Assembly (NCBI GenBank): GCA_023213315.1
Contig: JAKCPI010027677.1
Coordinates: 1 to 64,000, forward strand
Source of the DNA: Euborellia annulipes
Lineage: Eukaryota > Arthropoda > Insecta > Dermaptera > Anisolabididae
Length of the DNA stretch: 64,000 bases
Direction: 5' to 3'
Within the stretch, counting starts at the first letter, position 1, and every line of letters starts with the position of its first letter. Positions 55,812-64,000 of the stretch are shown one piece after another. Both the position numbers and the translations under genes were made by a program. The notes beneath the pieces are model-generated. The model saw nothing but the letters and a program-made list of their open reading frames with translations. It was not told the DNA's origin and ran no database searches.

Positions 55812-56171
55812 TTAGATCCCAGTCAATAAGTATATAAGACCACGCCAGGCAGAGAGCTGTTGGAAGTGTGTGTCTGTGGTGGCACAGCTGAACATTGATC
55901 GCTCAGTGAATAGGCAGATCTGCTCAGTACGTGTTATCACGTGGTCCGTTCCAGAAGTCTTGAATATGGACTCCCGATGCCCTGCGCACGGTTGATGATC
56001 CATTGGTGACTCCTCGAATACCGCGATATTCCAAATTGGGGGGACATCGACTAGGTCAGACGAGGTCAATTTAGTCGCTTCCAAATACTGGCACCAATCG
56101 AATTGGTCTGCCATAATTTTTTTTTGTCCTCCTCCTCCCCCTATTATTTTAATTATTATATTCTGAACCAT
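55812..56171 (-). CDS. Candidate 119-codon frame, unknown product
   Basis: Open from ATG at 56171 (TAA immediately upstream in frame) to a stop at 55812, in DNA of clearly higher G+C than its flanks. A second Met, at 56114 in context ATTATGGC, begins MADQFDWCQYLEATKLTSSD and may be the real start. Later segments include LVDVPPIWNIAVFEESP and TERSMFSCATTDTHFQQLSA. FDWCQYLEAT resembles the opening of an MBT repeat (FDW..YL..T), but the following residues do not continue that family, so this is only a hint. GCG|GTATTC near 56026 could be a donor. It could be a genuine small or terminal exon, or the decayed coding piece of a retroelement; no repeat partner occurs in the window. Confidence 0.32.
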   Translation of the reverse strand: MVQNIIIKIIGGGGGQKKIMADQFDWCQYLEATKLTSSDLVDVPPIWNIAVFEESPMDHQPCAGHRESIFKTSGTDHVITRTEQICLFTERSMFSCATTDTHFQQLSAWRGLIYLLTGI

Positions 56172-56468
56172 TTAGTTTACCTGTTTTTTGTTAGGATTTG
56201 TTTTGTGAATTTAAGAATTTTTTAAATTTATCTCTTTCATAAATAAAAATATTAATTGGTAAAATAGAAAATTCTTTTAATAAAAAATTACAATATAAAA
56301 TAAAGATTTATAAATTTGTAGCTACCAATCAATTTAATTGATTAATTCATCAATTAATAGGGGAGGGGGAGGTCTAAATGGCCATAGATGCCGAAAAAGC
56401 CTTAAATAAGAAAAAAATAAATATATATAAATATTTGAGCCCCGAGGGGCCCGAGTCATCTTAAAGAC
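56172..56468. other. AT-rich spacer with a SINE 3' module at 56370-56430
   Basis: TCTAAATGGCCATAGATGCC, then GAAAAAGCCTTAAATAAGAA, is a plus-strand SINE-B-type 3' end. Confidence 0.45.
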
Positions 56469-56469
56469 A

Positions 56470-56625
56470 AATTTTTTTTTTTAAACATTCAAACTTTATT
56501 CTGATTCAGACTCACACTCACACACCCATTCACACAGTCTTTTCGGCAACTTAGGCCATATAAGACTTTTACGATAACCGTTGTAATGAAATATATCTAT
56601 TGGAGGTTCAGGCATTTCTATTTAA
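56470..56625 (-). mobile_element. SINE-A copy 11, 5'-truncated
   Basis: T run, CAGTCTTTTCGGCAACTTAG, TTACGATAACCGTTGTAATG, and a body ending in TTCAGGCATTTCTATTT. AAAGACAAATTTT flanks both sides, a 13-bp duplication with the left copy merging into the T run. Confidence 0.82.
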
Positions 56626-56721
56626 AAAGACAAATTTTCATAAAATTTTTTTTAATGGAAATTTTTCCGTTTCACCCGAACCCCGCTGCGCCCGGGCTCT
56701 CTTAAAGACAAATTTTCATTA

Positions 56722-56985
56722 ATTTTTACTTTCTCTTACCCTATATATGAAATATATAGAGAGAGAAAGTATTGTTTTTTTTTTTTACGGCCATATATCA
56801 CTATTTATGTATTTTTGGGGAGCCGCCCCCCCCCCCCTCACCTTTATATATACCCTGATGTTAATAAAGACTATGTAGAAAGTATCGCAGTCATTTCAAA
56901 AATTCGTTAGAGAGATTTTCATGTAAATACACTTTTTGACACCAAAAAAGTGGGTCCCGCAAAATGGTCTGTCTTAGCGATATAC
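56722..56985 (+). mobile_element. HP repeat, 5' end split by poly-T and C-run sequence
   Basis: Terminal hairpin 56722-56775 (CTCTTACCCTATATATGAAA..TATATAGAGAGAGAAAGTAT), then about 95 bp with a T run and a C run, then the body resumes at 56872 (TATGTAGAAAGTATCGCAGT..AAAAAAGTGGGTCCCGC). Confidence 0.68.
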
Positions 56986-57445
56986 GAAATATTTAACCCC
57001 TCTTCTCTTTAAGGAAAAAAAAAAACTTAATTTGAATTCGACATCTCAATAGATGCAGAATAGGTCTAAGAGAGAATGGTCAAGGCAGGCTATATGGCTA
57101 AAATTTTATTATTATTTTTATTTATTTATTTTTAACGATAACGAATCGTGTCTGGTTATAGTTAGTGTTCGTGTGCCGATGACAATACTCTCGAAACTCT
57201 CCAAAGGTCGGCTTATGTAAGTCCTGAGTCTGGTTAGAGATCGGCTCGATTCTTCTGGACCGGTTTTTTTAGGCATCCCGGCGCTTGCCAGTTGCCATCT
57301 CCTCCCTCCATCTATACCCCACCCAGAAATGCATATGCCGACATCTAAAATAATAACCTCCTCTTCTTTTTTTTTATCAGATTAAATTAGTTAATTAAGT
57401 GTTTTAGAGCTTAAGAACATGAAGGATAAAAAATTTTTCTGGCCT
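56986..57445. other. Mixed-composition spacer
   Basis: 57150-57340 is GC-richer with no open frame worth reporting; possibly an old element. Confidence 0.35.
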
Positions 57446-57450
57446 GCGAA

Positions 57451-57767
57451 ACTAGAGGTGGAAAAGTCGATCTTTTACTGAAAATAATCGACGTTTTAGA
57501 ATCGAGTTGAAACTCTTTCAAGTCGATTAGAATCGATTCTCATTGGACGACTTCGATATTTTTCTTACAATACTTAGTATCCAATGGTAATATAATTTGT
57601 AACGTTTTCATATAAATAAATAAATATATTTAATATTTACTGAGTATCACCTAAGCACGAATTATAGTTTTTAAAAAGACGACAAGTCGAGTTTCATAAT
57701 TGATTCTAAGAATCGAAAAATATCAAGTCGATTACAAAATCGAAAATCGACTTTTCCATTCCTATAT
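57451..57767. mobile_element. Terminal-inverted-repeat MITE
   Basis: Ends GAGGTGGAAAAGTCGATCTT and AAAATCGACTTTTCCATTCC are inverted, with further internal TCGATT/AATCGA words. About 317 bp; hAT-like in general appearance, duplication not resolved. Confidence 0.65.
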
Positions 57768-58278
57768 GAGACTCAGAGCTAGTTCTTTATCTACTATTTG
57801 GTATTTTATTTTTTAAATAAAAAGGTATTTTAATATAAATATGTTTATTAAATATATATAGATAGGCTTTTTTGATTTAGAAAAATTCCTTAAAATAAAA
57901 AAATTTCGATTTAATCGGGAAAAAATTCAATATGCAAATTAGAAATTCAAGTTCGAAGCACCTTCTACCTACAACTTCATGGTTAAAAAATTGATAAGTC
58001 TATAATTTATAAGTAACTTTATCCTTACTTATGTTACTTTCGTTTTTCAATTATTCCCCCTGCCTATTTATGATCTTACCTATTAAAAAGATAATCTTAC
58101 ATATCTCCATTAATCACGATTATTATTTTCATTTGCGATAATTAATTTGCGAATCCAATCTATATCAAGAGGCTTTGATTAATAGTGGTGTTTGTGACTA
58201 GAGAATAAAAGAATAGAAGCCGTCTCTTTCTTTTTTTTTTTTACTCCAGGGGTTTTTAAGCATAATTTAAAATTGCAG

Positions 58279-58574
58279 GCGCCTGCGATTTTTCTTTAGA
58301 AGACAAGGTGGATGGAGGGGACGGGGGAGGGGGTCTTGCATTTCAAGGAGAGCAGCCAGCATCTTCTAAAGTCAAGTTCGCTTTTAACACTACATCTCAT
58401 CTTGCTAAAGTCCATTTGCTTTTTAAAAGATTTATTTTAGATACATTTGAATTGGAGAAATATAAATATTTTAAGGACAAACTTGTTTTGCTTGCATTCA
58501 TGATAACATGTTTATATATCATTTTCATTCTCTCTCACTCATCAGATATATATATATATATCCATGTTAATTGA
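58279..58574 (+). CDS. Candidate terminal exon, unknown product
   Basis: Preceded by AAAATTGCAG with a long T run farther upstream. From 58281 the frame reads ACDFSLEDKVDGGDGGGGLA, then FQGEQPASSKVKFAFNTTSH, LAKVHLLFKRFILDTFELEK and a hydrophobic segment (KLVLLAFMITCLYIIFIL, about 18 residues, membrane-segment length) before a TGA at 58572-58574. Composition is more protein-like than most frames in this window, but the start is undefined, no donor pairs with it, and no family is recognised. A second frame overlaps its end (58564-58797). Confidence 0.27.
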
Positions 58575-58797
58575 AACACTCACCAAAGATAAAAAGAAAG
58601 AGCACTCACTCGCTGTCCTTGTTTTTTTGAATAATAATTTTCAAAATTACTTATGCGGTATTTACAAAAATTTATTGAACTTGGAAGATTCGCAACTCGA
58701 AATAAACGATTTAATTGCTCCAGAACTTTTAGAGCGAAGGTCGTCAACCCGTGTAAATTTTTTGAATATCATTAAAAAAAAAAAAGAAACAAAATAA
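58564..58797 (+). CDS. Candidate 77-codon frame, unknown product
   Basis: ATG at 58564 to TAA, ending in a Lys run from poly(A): MLIETLTKDKKKEHSLAVLV..LNLEDSQLEINDLIAPELLE. The middle third has a mixed, soluble-protein-like composition. CGT|GTAAAT near 58752 would be a donor. Different frame from the upstream candidate and no splice links them. Confidence 0.2.
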   Translation: MLIETLTKDKKKEHSLAVLVFLNNNFQNYLCGIYKNLLNLEDSQLEINDLIAPELLERRSSTRVNFLNIIKKKKETK

Positions 58798-58842
58798 AAA
58801 ATCTGGTGTGATTGTCACACAGCACACAACTTTCTCTTACCT
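58798..58842. mobile_element. HP repeat, one arm of the terminal palindrome
   Basis: AAATCTGGTGTGATTGTCAC, then ACAGCACACAACTTTCTCTT. Joined directly to SINE-A copy 12. Confidence 0.65.
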
Positions 58843-59028
58843 CACTTATTCACAGTCTTTTCGGCAACTTAGGCCATTTAAGACTTTAGACGATAACCGT
58901 TGTACTTAATATATATATTGTGGTTTCAGGCATCTATTTAAGCCATCTGGTATCCAAATGGCTTAAATAAAATCATCGGACTGCCTGGGTCCGAACTCGC
59001 GACGTTTGCTATAGGAGGTAGGCACGCG
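58843..59028 (-). mobile_element. SINE-A copy 12, truncated at both ends
   Basis: TTCACAGTCTTTTCGGCAAC to CTGCCTGGGTCCGAACTCGC and GATAGGAGGTAGGCACGC-like head; the poly(A) side and the last head bases are missing. Confidence 0.78.
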
Positions 59029-59124
59029 CCGATATATTAGAATATCTATCTCGAATATATATCTCAAAACGTCTCATTAATTGTAACAAAATCGGAGGCT
59101 TTAATTTTGGCTGCACCTGCTTCC

Positions 59125-59826
59125 TTCCTTGTGGATATATTAGAATTCAAGATGTAAAATTTATAAGAATGAAAAAAAAATTTATATTTTGTTTCCATGG
59201 CAACCCAGAGTATCTAAAAAATAATAAGTGATTTTTGAATTTTAATCAAAATCGTTGGAGCGAATATTGAGAAAATCGAAAAAAAAAACTGAAAAAGAGC
59301 ATCAGTTAAGTACTGGATTTTATGGCCGATTTTGTTCAAAAGCTTCGTGTCACGTCCCAGGGGGTGCCTTGCTTAAATATAAAATTTCATCAGGAATGAA
59401 AGTTGGAAGAAAAATGCAGCCAGAATTTTTTCTTTAAAAAATATTTCAACAGCTGACGTTTCGGCTTTGGTCAAAGCCATCCTCGGAGCTGCTGTTGGTC
59501 TTCATATACATGGAGGATGGCTTTGACCAAAGCCGAAACGTCAGCTGTTGAAATATATTTTTAAAGAAAAAATTCTGGCTGCATTTTTCTTCCAACTTTC
59601 ATTCCTGATACAAATTCCACCAGCCATAAAATACCCTTATACTATAAAATTTCATCTTCCTAGCACTTTTCGTTTTTGAGATATTTTCTTCAGAGACACA
59701 CAGACAGACCATGTCGCGAAAACCACTTTTTTAAATTCAGGGAACCTCAACGTGTATATCCATCAAAATCTCGACACCGAATCCAATACTTTCTATATAT
59801 TAACACATATAGATAAGAGAAAGTAA
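59125..59826 (-). mobile_element. HP repeat interrupted by hairpin element H4
   Basis: Minus-strand copy from ATATTAGAATTCAAGATGTA through GTTTCCATGGCAACCC, TTTTGTTCAAAAGCTTCGTG to 59390, then H4, then CTTCCTAGCACTTTTCGTTT, the CA tract and the terminal hairpin (ACACATATAGATAAGAGAAA). Confidence 0.85.
59391..59642 (-). mobile_element. Hairpin element with exact 13-bp duplication and hammerhead-like core (H4)
   Basis: Arms of about 90 bp (CAGGAATGAAAGTTGGAAGA..CAACAGCTGACGTTTCGGCT against the inverse). The 13-bp duplication TATAAAATTTCAT is exact (59378-59390, 59643-59655). On the minus strand the left arm reads CAGCAGCT, CCGAGGA, T, GGCTTTGACCAAAGCC, GAAACGTC, AGCTGTTG: stem II is 6-7 bp and stem I 8 bp including one G-T pair, the order of a hammerhead ribozyme with its two-base stem III. 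U4 is C here, which should impair cleavage. A tail with CCACCAGCCATAAAATA lies at the right edge, shared with H3. Confidence 0.78.
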
Positions 59827-60605
59827 AAATTGAATTGAGTATTACAAGATTATAATCAAAATAAATAAATATGAATATAATTTAATATAAACGAAAATTA
59901 GATATAATTATCTTAAAAGATTTATTCAAAAATAAATTAAAAATAATAATAATAAAGGCAGGTAGTCATCAATTTGATGTATGGATGATATATATCTCTT
60001 GGCAAGTAATGATAATAATTTGAGGGAATTCTGAAAAGCCGAATTCCAGTTGATTGGCGGCGGTCGCTAATCTCTGGTCTCTCGTTCCTGCAAAAAGCCC
60101 CGGGTCGAGTTTTTGCCTGCACTCTTGCTTTCGTTTCGGTTTGGCTCCATTAAATGCTCTTCTCTCTGTATCGAGAAAACTCTTCCTTAATCTACAACTT
60201 ACTCTCTTTTATACGATAGGTATTTTTAATGTCAAGTTACTTTATTTTTAAATTAATAGAATTCCTTTCCTGATCAATTCTCAGTTATGTTTTGGTTCAT
60301 ATCAATTCTAACATCCATTTTTTCAAGACCAGTGGCAATATTTCAAATTTTTCTTAGGAGGAGGCAATTTTTTTCTTAAATTTTTTGCCTGAGAGACAGC
60401 AAACTTTTTTTATTTTTTCATGAACTTCCGATTAGAAAAGATTCTTTGTCGTAACAAACTAAGAACTATTATTGTTTGGTAGATGGCCGAAAGGCAAAAT
60501 TTTATTCTAAGAGACTTCTGCCAAAAATAATTTCGTGTATTATAAAAATTGCATTGATGGAATGCTCAGCTACTTTGTCATATTGAATGGGAGAAATTAA
60601 CGATT
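59827..60605. other. AT-rich spacer
   Basis: No gene recognised. A GC-richer patch at 60045-60140 has small frames on both strands without motif. Confidence 0.4.
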
Positions 60606-60617
60606 TGCAAAACATCT

Positions 60618-60721
60618 GTTGTCCTCGGGCTTGATACCGCGCCTGCCTTGTATACCAAGGGCCTAGGGTTCGAGTACAAATGGCTTAAATAAGAATGCCT
60701 GGACCCCCAATTGATATATTT
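60618..60721 (+). mobile_element. SINE-A copy 13, head half
   Basis: CTCGGGCTTGATACCGCGCC, AGGGTTCGAG (B box region), ATGGCTTAAATAAGAATGCC. Its 3' half is replaced by copy 14 in the opposite direction. Confidence 0.75.
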
Positions 60722-60928
60722 ACACGCATACACACAGTCTTTTTAGCAACTTAGACTTTAAGCGATACTCGTTATTTATAAATATATCTATTGGGGGTCC
60801 AGGCATTCTTATTTAAGCCATTAGGTATCGAAATGGCTTAAATAAAATCATCGGACTGTCTGGGATCCGAACCCTCGAGCCATGGTATACAAGACAGACG
60901 TGCTACCAACTACGCCAAGCCCGGAGCA
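60722..60928 (-). mobile_element. SINE-A copy 14
   Basis: CACAGTCTTTTTAGCAACTT, GGGGGTCCAGGCATTCTTAT, CATCGGACTGTCTGGGATCC and a head ending AAGCCCGGAGC. Head-out inverted pair with copy 13. Confidence 0.85.
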
Positions 60929-61134
60929 CACTTTAGATTATCGAAGCCAAGATAAATTTCTTTGCTGTGCGGTTAGCCATAGGTTACCAAATTTTTTGAT
61001 AAAAAAGAGAGATTCCTTTCATCAATATCTTCCAATCTCGCATCTATAAAATATCAAAGTTATCGTTTCATAAAAAAAAAAATTTTCCTATTTTTTGCTC
61101 GTAACAACAAAATTTTTTTCCTCATTTCGAGCAG

Positions 61135-61530
61135 TTAATTGCTCTTTTTTTTGTTATTTATCTTTTCAAAAAAAAAAAAAAAAAAAATACTGAAATATGA
61201 ACAAAGCAATTGTGCCTTTAATTGAGTAAAAAGCGAGAGGAGTGAGTGAGGGTTTATCGGCTGGTTGTTGTTATACGACGTGGCAGCAGCCGGGGATTGA
61301 ACCCAGGACCAGGCGGTCATGGAGTGATGGAGGCGGCGAGGCGGCTGCAGCTACTGGAATTCCATTTGGGGCCCTGGTGTGTCACGTGCCGACTCTCTCA
61401 GTAGCACCATCCCAGCTAAATCATCCATGATGCTCTTCTGGACCAGTGAGGCTGATGCTAAAAACTCCAAGGCCAGCCGGCCGGCTGACTCCAGACTCTC
61501 TACAGGCACACCAAAACTCCGCAATGCCAA
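61135..61530 (-). mobile_element. GC-rich block with tRNA-like B box and A/T-rich tail, probable SINE
   Basis: On the minus strand CTGGGTTCAATCCCCGGCTG (B box), then CCACGTCGTATAACAACAAC and a tail ending in a T20-type run. Upstream GC-rich sequence runs to 61530. The 86-codon minus frame across it (61351-61611) contains LESAGRLALEFLASASLVQK and is open over the GC-rich part; it may be chance or a captured exon. Confidence 0.45.
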
Positions 61531-61905
61531 AACCAGCAAATAACAAGTTATCAGATACCAAAAAGAGTAAAAAAAAAATGAATATGAAATTAGAGATGAT
61601 ATCACTATCAAACATATTTCATTTTTAAACCATTTTTTTTTCTTTTACATTTACAGTATTTCGATCCTCGTGACTTTAATGCCAAAAGATGATTTATTTA
61701 ATGAATATATATTTAAATATTAAAATATCTTCAGAGAATATAAAGAAATAAATTCAAAAAAGTCATACATCTTGATTGCTAAATTTACAACTTATAAAAA
61801 TTATTATTTATTTAGTAGATAGCTCTCTACTTGCTTGAATTGTCAGACCAACTGCTTCTCCTGACTTTTATTTGTAAAAAAATAAGTGAATAATAAGATT
61901 CTATT
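61531..61905. other. AT-rich spacer
   Basis: No gene or repeat recognised. Confidence 0.4.
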
Positions 61906-61911
61906 TTGAAT

Positions 61912-62037
61912 ATAAGGCGATTCTAGCCTAAGTGTATAACAAAAGCCATCAAGATCGTTGAAGTTAAGTACCAGCAAGTTCTGCCGAACATCTGGATAGA
62001 TGGCCCAAGTGAAACAATAGGGTTGAGAAGCCGCCTA
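61912..62037 (+). ncRNA. 5S rRNA-derived sequence (pseudogene or SINE3-type head)
   Basis: GATCGTTGAAGTTAAG has the 5S box A word (GAAGTTAAG exact, GATC three bases before it), and TGGATAGATGGCC matches the box C TGGATGGGTGACC at 10 of 13 bases, at nearly the normal distance (24 against about 23 bases). The ends (AAGGCGATTCT and AGAAGCCGCCTAT) can pair as helix I does. Too changed to be a working 5S gene. Such sequences head SINE3-type retroposons; the body of one is not evident here. Confidence 0.6.
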
Positions 62038-62106
62038 TGCTAAGGATATAGAAATCAAAATGTCCTCAGTGAACGGAATTGATTCAAAAATTAAAATATT
62101 ATACAG

Positions 62107-62288
62107 TATAATTAAATATTTATTAATTAACATACCTGAAAAAATAAGGCTTAGTTCATATACCCGAAAGCCGTGCTATGGTCTAGTGGTAAGGACACTC
62201 CGAGTACAAATTGTAGGATCCGCGGTTCAACTCCCGGCGGCACACCCTTATTTTTTCGGGTATATAAATTAATAAATATTTAATTATA
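62107..62288. mobile_element. tRNA-like sequence enclosed in a 43-bp inverted repeat
   Basis: Arms 62107-62149 and 62246-62288 are reverse complements with about 3 mismatches (outer TATAATTAAATATTTATTAA, inner GAAAAAATAAGG). Between them 62168-62243 has an A box ATGGTCTAGTGGTAAGGACA and a B box CGGTTCAACTCCCG at tRNA spacing. Acceptor and T stems are broken, so not a functional tRNA. Confidence 0.72.
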
Positions 62289-63415
62289 TAAATTTTCGTG
62301 TCATGGCTCACATAGGTGATATATCTAATATCTTAAATATTATATATCATTTCTTATTTATTAAAATATTATGTGATATATTGTTTTATTTTGTTTTCAA
62401 AATCGAGTCTTTGTACCCTTACTAGATTTTTTTTTAATTTACTTTTTCAAAAATACAAGGAAAGATTAACCGATAATCTCACCAAGAAAAAATAAAACGC
62501 TCACAACAGTAAAATAGCAAGAAAATGACTAGCCTATAAATATATCCAGAAAATGTTAAAAAAAAAATTATGCACAGGTCTTTGCACCTACATCCTCTGA
62601 ATTCATTGCGGATGCATAATTGGCATAAACTACATTCCTTTTTTTCTTCTCGTCAGATTTTTAATTAGATTAATAAATTCCACATACACGAACTGCTTGA
62701 AAGAATCCATCTTCAAGATCTTTTTTTTTTTTTTAATCCCCATCACAAATTTGATACCTCTGATAAAATCTCTGCCATCCGATATTCACTCTCTTGTTAT
62801 TCCTAAACGAAAATCCATCCAGATTAGACAGTGATCGATTTTTTTATTTCCAGTCGATTTCGTTGACAATCGATGTCTGTTAAACCTTTTGACATAATAC
62901 TTTATTCTCGTGGTATAAAAGCGTCTCAAAAGATCACACATTAAAATTTACTCACTTTCTTTGTTTTTCTTTTATTTTTTATCTGTATTATTTAATAATA
63001 TGTTTGTGAATTTAATTAATGGTCAACTCGCATTTAGTTCTATTATTTTCCTTAAAATCTTTTTTAAAACTTGACCTAAATATCGGTAAAAAAAAAAAAA
63101 AACATTTATTTTGTTAAGTGATTAAAAGCAAAGCAGACTTAGTTCGTACTTTGATGGGAAACCTTTTCTAGTCTTGATTGAACAGTTCGATTCTCAAAAT
63201 GATTGAGCTTTTTTCCACTTAATTTTTAAAGTTAATTAAAGACCGGCATGGATCATTTAAAATTAAAAAAAAAAAAAGTAATAAGATTCTTTCTCATTTT
63301 CTCTAACAACGACAAAACTCAAAATTGCGTTTTTTTTTTAGAAAAGATATGTCAAAGTACGGCTTTTTAGTCATTAGTACTCAATCAATCTCTGTCATTT
63401 CATAATTAAAGGAAT
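62289..63415. other. AT-rich spacer
   Basis: No gene or repeat recognised. Confidence 0.5.
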
Positions 63416-63417
63416 AG

Positions 63418-63690
63418 TCGGCACCACAAGTGCCTGTTGTGCTCGAGAGCGAAGCCTTGAACTTAGGCAACCAAAATGCTTAGCTGCCTTAAAAGTAGCT
63501 TTTCCCATTCAGTTTTAATTATTGAAAAATATTGTATTTTAGAATTCATAAATATTTTTAAAATAATTTTTTTAATGAAACCTAAGGGTAAAAGATACTT
63601 TTAAGACAAAACTCCCCAGGACTAAATATTTGGTTGCCTAGTTTCAAGGTTCCTCTCTCGATCACAACAGGCACTTGTGGTGCCGACTGT
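63418..63690. mobile_element. Terminal-inverted-repeat MITE
   Basis: Ends AGTCGGCACCACAAGTGCCT and AGGCACTTGTGGTGCCGACT are perfect inverted repeats; matching continues with changes for about 70 bp (TTGAACTTAGGCAACCAAA against TTTGGTTGCCTAGTTTCAA). 273 bp, no transposase. Confidence 0.9.
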
Positions 63691-64000
63691 ACCGGTTAAT
63701 ATATGTGTTTAGATAAGGGAATAAAGCAGACACGTTTGCGGTTTGATGACAAAACTAGTCTTGTATAGGCTACAAATAAAAAATTAAAAATGGTTTAAAA
63801 AAATGCAATTTTTTAGTGAAAATACTCGGTTGCCCACGTAGTTAGCGGATATCTCGGCTATGAATTATAAAAGCCCACGCAACAATCTCTCTTAATAAAA
63901 ATAAGCATTAATTGATCTCTCTAGCGGCTACAAGCGTTCAGTTATAAGAAAAGAAATTTTAACCCAAATAACAATAAAATTGTTGATATTCAAATTTTTT
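63691..64000. other. AT-rich sequence
   Basis: No gene or repeat recognised up to the window end. Confidence 0.45.

Noticed and set aside
1450..59700. CRISPR-like or satellite array from the recurring GT/CA tracts
   Set aside because: The tracts are dispersed and each lies inside an HP copy; there is no regular spacing or spacer structure.
61351..61611. 86-codon minus-strand frame as a gene
   Set aside because: Its start lies in T-rich DNA and the coding-like part runs into a SINE-type tRNA head; no acceptor is convincing. Left as a note in the SINE entry.
61912..62037. Functional 5S rRNA gene
   Set aside because: Outside boxes A and C the sequence is too changed and the loop regions do not match 5S rRNA.
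62168..62243. Functional tRNA gene
   Set aside because: A and B boxes are good, but the acceptor stem and two T-stem pairs do not form, and it is embedded in an inverted repeat.

Overview
This window is gene-poor, AT-rich nuclear DNA from an animal, dense with transposable elements. No prokaryotic operons, ribosome-binding sites, CRISPR arrays or phage genes are visible. Evidence for a eukaryote: tRNA-derived SINEs with poly(A) tails and target-site duplications, TA- and TTA-flanked inverted-repeat elements, a hAT-type element with a perfect 8-bp duplication, and reading frames that only make sense after removing short GT..AG introns (72 bp and possibly 56 bp). The short introns and element types suggest an invertebrate, probably an arthropod; I cannot place it more precisely.

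Genes. The best protein-coding gene is a two-exon gene at 2978-3511 encoding a 153-residue Lys/Ser/Cys-rich protein of unknown function. A CpG-rich block at 21590-22090 holds a good candidate first coding exon (21888-22006, ATG to a consensus splice donor). Weaker candidates are 6248-6603, 42121-42180, 55812-56171 (minus) and 58279-58574. No other gene is convincing, and long stretches look like plain AT-rich intergenic or intronic DNA.

Repeats. Three groups dominate. (1) SINE-A: a tRNA-type head, a very regular internal hairpin and a 3' module ending in poly(A), about 15 copies; SINE-B is a second family sharing the 3' module. (2) The 'HP repeat', my label for a roughly 0.4-1 kb family bounded by a short AT-rich hairpin at one end and an 80-90 bp palindrome at the other, about 20 copies, and the usual place where other elements have landed. 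(3) Inverted-repeat elements: Tc1/mariner-like (TA), Harbinger-like (TTA), hAT-like, and a group of long hairpins flanked by 13-bp duplications.

Most interesting. Two of the 13-bp-duplication hairpins, at 22904-23180 and 59391-59642, sit inside HP copies so their empty sites can be read from other copies. Both contain a fold very close to a hammerhead ribozyme core (CnGAGGA, stem II, GAAACGTC, then complementary stem I arms). Other points are a 2.0-kb foldback element with tandemly repeated arms (32563-34587), a 5S-rRNA-derived block next to a tRNA-like sequence enclosed in a 43-bp inverted repeat (61912-62288), and a perfect 26-bp-arm palindrome (46283-46338).
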